The notes below the pieces were generated by a model, which saw only the letters and a program-made list of their open reading frames with translations, was not told where the DNA came from and ran no database searches. Made by a program: the position numbers and the translations under genes. 22,734 bases of DNA from a virus. Below are positions 20,554-22,734 of the stretch, piece by piece; position 1 is the stretch's first letter, and every line of letters starts with the position of its first letter. The stretch covers positions 1 to 22,734 of the IMG/VR virus record IMGVR_UViG_3300028676_000245; one strand, given 5' to 3'.

Positions 20554-20922
20554 ATGGCCACGTTTACTCAACCGAAAGATCCGGGTGATTTGCTCTTAGT
20601 CGAGGTCTGCACCGGCTGGACGAAAGACAAAGTCACTCTCTTGGGCGGGACGAATTACCCGTTCGGCCAGGTGCTGGCGAAAGTCTCCGGCAAGTACCAG
20701 GTACTCGATCTCGCGGGCACCGGAGCAGCCAAGAAGTCCGCTGCCGTCCTGATTGAGGCCGTGGATGCAACGGTCAGTGACATGCCTGGCGTGGTGATTT
20801 CTCGCGGTGCCGTCATTGAACCCGTCGAACTGGCATGGCCGGCCGGCGTCACCGAAACCCAGAAGGCCACCGCCCTGGACGAACTAAACGCCCTGGGCAT
20901 CGTTGCCCGTACGGCCCTGTGA
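20554..20922 (+). CDS. head decoration protein (lambda gpD-like)
   Basis: 122 residues, typical for the head decoration D family. The middle shows the expected G-rich loop (VTLLGGTNYPFGQVLAKVSGKYQVLDLAGTG, about 29-59), then AAVLIEAVDATVSD, VVISRGAVIEPVELAWPAG (about 75-98) and a C-terminal TALDELNALGIVAR helix. Trimers of such proteins stabilise expanded shells at the three-fold axes. The gene starts nine bases after the protease stop with AGGAGG upstream and precedes the capsid by 13 bases, so stoichiometric expression is expected. Confidence 0.9.
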   Translation: MATFTQPKDPGDLLLVEVCTGWTKDKVTLLGGTNYPFGQVLAKVSGKYQVLDLAGTGAAKKSAAVLIEAVDATVSDMPGVVISRGAVIEPVELAWPAGVTETQKATALDELNALGIVARTAL

Positions 20923-20935
20923 TCAGGAGTACTCC

Positions 20936-21916
20936 ATGAATCTGCAAGACATGTTCAGCATCGCCAACCTCACCGCCGCCGTGAACAAACTCCCAGCCAT
21001 TCCCGGCAAAGTCGGCGCCATGGGCTTGTTCGATGAGAAAGGCGTCACCAGCACCAGTGTTGTTATTGATGAGCGCGAAGGCCGACTGGTGCTTGTGCCC
21101 AACACCTCCCGTAACGACGATCCAGCCCCAATGAAGGGCGAAAAGCGCAAACGCCGCACCTTCGAAACTTTGCATCTGCCGATCAATCGCCCCCTCTTGC
21201 CGAGCCAGTTGCAAGGCATCGCGGCGTTTGGCCAGGAAAGCACTACCGCACCTGTGGCCACTGTGATCAATGACAACCTGCAGGAGCTTAAAAACAGCAT
21301 TGAGGCCACCCGCGAGTTTCAACGTGTGGGCGCATTGCGCGGCAAGCTGCTGGACTCGGACGGCGAAGTCCTGACCGACCTCTTCAAAGAGTTTGAGGTC
21401 AGCCAAAAGAAAATCACGGTGGCGCTGGGTAATGCCGGCACCAACGTGCGCAAAGCTTGCCTCGACGCCAAACGTTACTCCGAATCCAAGTTGGGTGGCG
21501 TGATGGTGACGGGCTTCCGCGCACTGTGCGGGCCTGATTGGTTCGACGCGATGATTGACCATGAAAAGGTCAAAGCCGCGTTTGCCAATTACCAGGAGGC
21601 TCAAGATCGCCTTGGAGGCGATGTGCGCTCGGGCTTCACCTTCGGCGGCATCGAGTTCATCGAATACGACGTCACTGTCAGCGGCCAGCGCTTCATTCCG
21701 GCCGATATCGCCCAGGTGTTCCCGGTGGCACGTGGCGTGTTCCGTATGTTCAACGCCCCGGCGAACTACAACGAAACCGTCAACACTCTGGGTCAGCCTT
21801 TCTACAGCAAGGCCGAGGAACGCAAATTGGGCAAAGGTTGGGATCTCGAAGCCCAAGCCAATCCGCTGGCCATGTGCTTGTTCCCGGAAGCCCTGGTCGA
21901 GTTGAAGGCGGGCTGA
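20936..21916 (+). CDS. major capsid protein E family
   Basis: 326 residues. The sequence matches the lambda gpE-type capsid family: MNLQDMFSIANLTAAVNKLP at the start, GKVGAMGLFDEKGVTSTSVVIDEREGRLVLV (about 24-54), the long helix region VINDNLQELKNSIEATREFQRVGALRGKLLD (about 110-140) and FGGIEFIEYDVTVSGQRFIP near the end. I chose ATG 20936, behind AGGAG, over an open extension to 20903 that overlaps the decoration gene. With the D-like decoration protein upstream this gives a lambda-style shell combined with Mu-style packaging proteins. The protein is full length. Confidence 0.92.
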   Translation: MNLQDMFSIANLTAAVNKLPAIPGKVGAMGLFDEKGVTSTSVVIDEREGRLVLVPNTSRNDDPAPMKGEKRKRRTFETLHLPINRPLLPSQLQGIAAFGQESTTAPVATVINDNLQELKNSIEATREFQRVGALRGKLLDSDGEVLTDLFKEFEVSQKKITVALGNAGTNVRKACLDAKRYSESKLGGVMVTGFRALCGPDWFDAMIDHEKVKAAFANYQEAQDRLGGDVRSGFTFGGIEFIEYDVTVSGQRFIPADIAQVFPVARGVFRMFNAPANYNETVNTLGQPFYSKAEERKLGKGWDLEAQANPLAMCLFPEALVELKAG

Positions 21917-21919
21917 CCT

Positions 21920-22351
21920 ATGCGCTACTGCACCCGTGCGGACATCGGCAACGCCATCCCGGAGATGACGTTGCTTCAGCTTTCCAACGATGACCCAGCC
22001 GCCTCGCTGCCCAATGAAAGTGTTATCGAGGATGGTGTGCGTCAGGCGGAAGAACTGGTCGATGGATACCTTCGCGGAAGGTACAACCTACCGCTCGATC
22101 CAGTGCCGACGGTGCTGCGCGATGCAGTGGTGTACTTGGCGCGTCATTGGTTGTACCAGCGCCGCCCGGAGGGTGCTTTGCCCGATGCGGTGAAGGACAG
22201 CCGCAAAGACACGATTAATCTGCTGGTGAGCATCCGCGATGGCGTGGTCACGCTTGGCATGCCCACCGGTCAAGCCGCACCGGAACCTGGTGAGATCCGT
22301 GTGCGCTCACGTCGTCAGCAGTTCGATACCGATCTATGGGGGCGCTACTGA
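21920..22351 (+). CDS. DUF1320 protein, probable head-tail connector (Mu gp36-like)
   Basis: 143 residues. The family pattern is clear: MRYCTRADIGNAIPEMTLLQLSNDD (residues 1-25), EDGVRQAEELVDGYLRGRYNLPLDPVPTVLRDAVVYLARHWLYQRR (about 37-82), and a C-terminal LWGRY after a variable loop. DUF1320 proteins follow the capsid in Mu-like phages and resemble gp6/HK97-type helical connector adaptors. It begins three bases after the capsid stop and overlaps the next start in a TGATG junction. The connector role is by family and position. Confidence 0.9.
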   Translation: MRYCTRADIGNAIPEMTLLQLSNDDPAASLPNESVIEDGVRQAEELVDGYLRGRYNLPLDPVPTVLRDAVVYLARHWLYQRRPEGALPDAVKDSRKDTINLLVSIRDGVVTLGMPTGQAAPEPGEIRVRSRRQQFDTDLWGRY

Positions 22352-22734
22352 TGAGCGAATCCACGCCTACAACTCAAACCGAGCAATTGCTGGAAGCGAT
22401 GCGTACTCGGCTGCAGGAGAGCTTCGGGAAGGCGTTGATGGTCGAGCTATTCCCCGAGAACCCAGTCGGATACCGACTCAACCATCCACGTGGGGCGATT
22501 TTGCTGGCTTACGGCAAATCAACCTTCGGTGGTTCAGAAGCTGGCGATTCGATTTTCCAGGCACGCAACATCGTTATTCGATTGACCCTGGTGTTTCGCC
22601 AACTCAATGGCAAGGACGGCGTGGTCAGCTACCTCGACCAGATCCGCACCTGCCTCACGGGCTGGTTTGCACCGCACTGTGACCAAGCCTGCCGTCCCAT
22701 TGCCGAGCACTTTATCGGCCAGATGGCGGGGCTC
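22351..22734 (+). CDS. Gp37 family protein (Mu gp37-like), 3' end outside the window
   Basis: The open frame starts at ATG 22351, overlapping the DUF1320 stop by one base (TGATG), and continues to the last base, giving 128 codons with no stop. The translation includes EQLLEAMRTRLQESFGKALMVELFPENPVGYRLNHPRGAILLAYGKS, then IVIRLTLVFRQLNGKDGVVSYLDQIRTCLTGWFAP. This is the Gp37 family pattern of Mu-like phages, generally regarded as a head-tail joining or tail terminator-type protein of about 150-200 residues. The truncation is due to the window edge, not mutation. Confidence 0.85.
   Translation, partial: MSESTPTTQTEQLLEAMRTRLQESFGKALMVELFPENPVGYRLNHPRGAILLAYGKSTFGGSEAGDSIFQARNIVIRLTLVFRQLNGKDGVVSYLDQIRTCLTGWFAPHCDQACRPIAEHFIGQMAGL

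Larger units (their letters stand above)
1..22734. mobile_element. Mu-like (BcepMu-type) transposable phage or prophage, incomplete at both ends
   Basis: The whole window is phage DNA. A DDE transposase with a MuB-like ATPase, GemA and Mor mark the Mu family. Gp28-type terminase, DUF935 portal, gpF, gpG and gpI-like protease follow in Mu order. The early block runs leftwards and the late block rightwards from a repressor/Ner switch, as in BcepMu and unlike Mu itself. Tail genes should lie beyond base 22734 and the left terminal repeat beyond base 1; neither phage end nor host DNA is visible. Whether this is an integrated prophage or a free phage genome cannot be decided here. Confidence 0.93.

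Noticed and set aside
20849-21856. Long minus-strand frame (335 codons) opposite the capsid gene
   Set aside because: The plus strand encodes a clear E-type capsid with an AGGAG site. The antisense frame has no start signal and no family.
1-22734. CRISPR arrays, tRNA or rRNA genes, insertion sequences, and Mu-type end repeats
   Set aside because: No regularly spaced repeats, tRNA-like cloverleaf, rRNA sequence or separate insertion-sequence transposase was noticed. The phage ends lie outside the window, so end repeats cannot be assessed.

Overview
The window is most of the left and central part of a Mu-like transposable (pro)phage, with no recognisable host gene in it. Gene content and order point to the BcepMu-type branch of Mu relatives: the transposase and early-regulation block is read leftwards, while the repressor, lysis, packaging and head genes are read rightwards. 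Base composition (a 60-base sample in a head gene is about 60% G+C), codon use and strong AGGAG-type ribosome sites suggest a Pseudomonas host. That assignment is inference; no host marker is present.

Layout. (1) 1-7447, minus strand: a tightly packed early operon. In transcription order it holds a CII-like regulator, a winged-helix protein, a coiled-coil protein, transposase A (D160, D252, E289), the MuB-like AAA ATPase, two small proteins (one resembling the N-terminal half of Mor), a DUF3164 protein, a DUF2786 protein, GemA (DUF1018) and the Mor/C activator. Many starts overlap the previous stop. (2) 7560-8508: the switch. A BcepMu gp16-family (Ner-like) DNA-binding protein on the minus strand and a small XRE repressor on the plus strand flank an 85-base control region. 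It contains a perfect TTGACA box and a perfect 7-4-7 inverted repeat filling the promoter spacer. A small plus-strand ORF (7560-7790) lies antisense to the early transcript. (3) 8512-9913: an apparent lysogeny operon downstream of the repressor, encoding a tail-anchored protein, a lipoprotein and a two-helix membrane protein. (4) 9948-17361: late operon I with muralytic enzyme, holin, small basic protein, nested spanins, a TraR/DksA-type zinc finger, DUF2730, a VpaChn25_0724-like protein, small and large terminase, DUF935 portal, gpF-like minor head protein and gpG-like morphogenesis protein. (5) 17362-19448: two unrecognised cargo genes with lower G+C. (6) 19449-22734: late operon II with protease, nested scaffold, lambda-D-like decoration protein, E-type capsid, DUF1320 protein and a Gp37 protein cut by the window end.

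Most notable points. First, the repressor C-terminus and the N-termini of two downstream membrane proteins share a short Gly/Asn-rich motif, F-x-G-x-V-G-Q-x-x-x-G-[ND]-[IV]. The repressor has no LexA-type peptidase domain, so a repressor-to-membrane association through this motif is a testable idea. Second, an exact 25-bp repeat carrying TTTAA-N6-TTAAA lies upstream of both the lysis and protease operons. These are the positions of the Mu late promoters Plys and PI, so the repeat is probably the binding site of the Mor/C protein encoded at 1-363.
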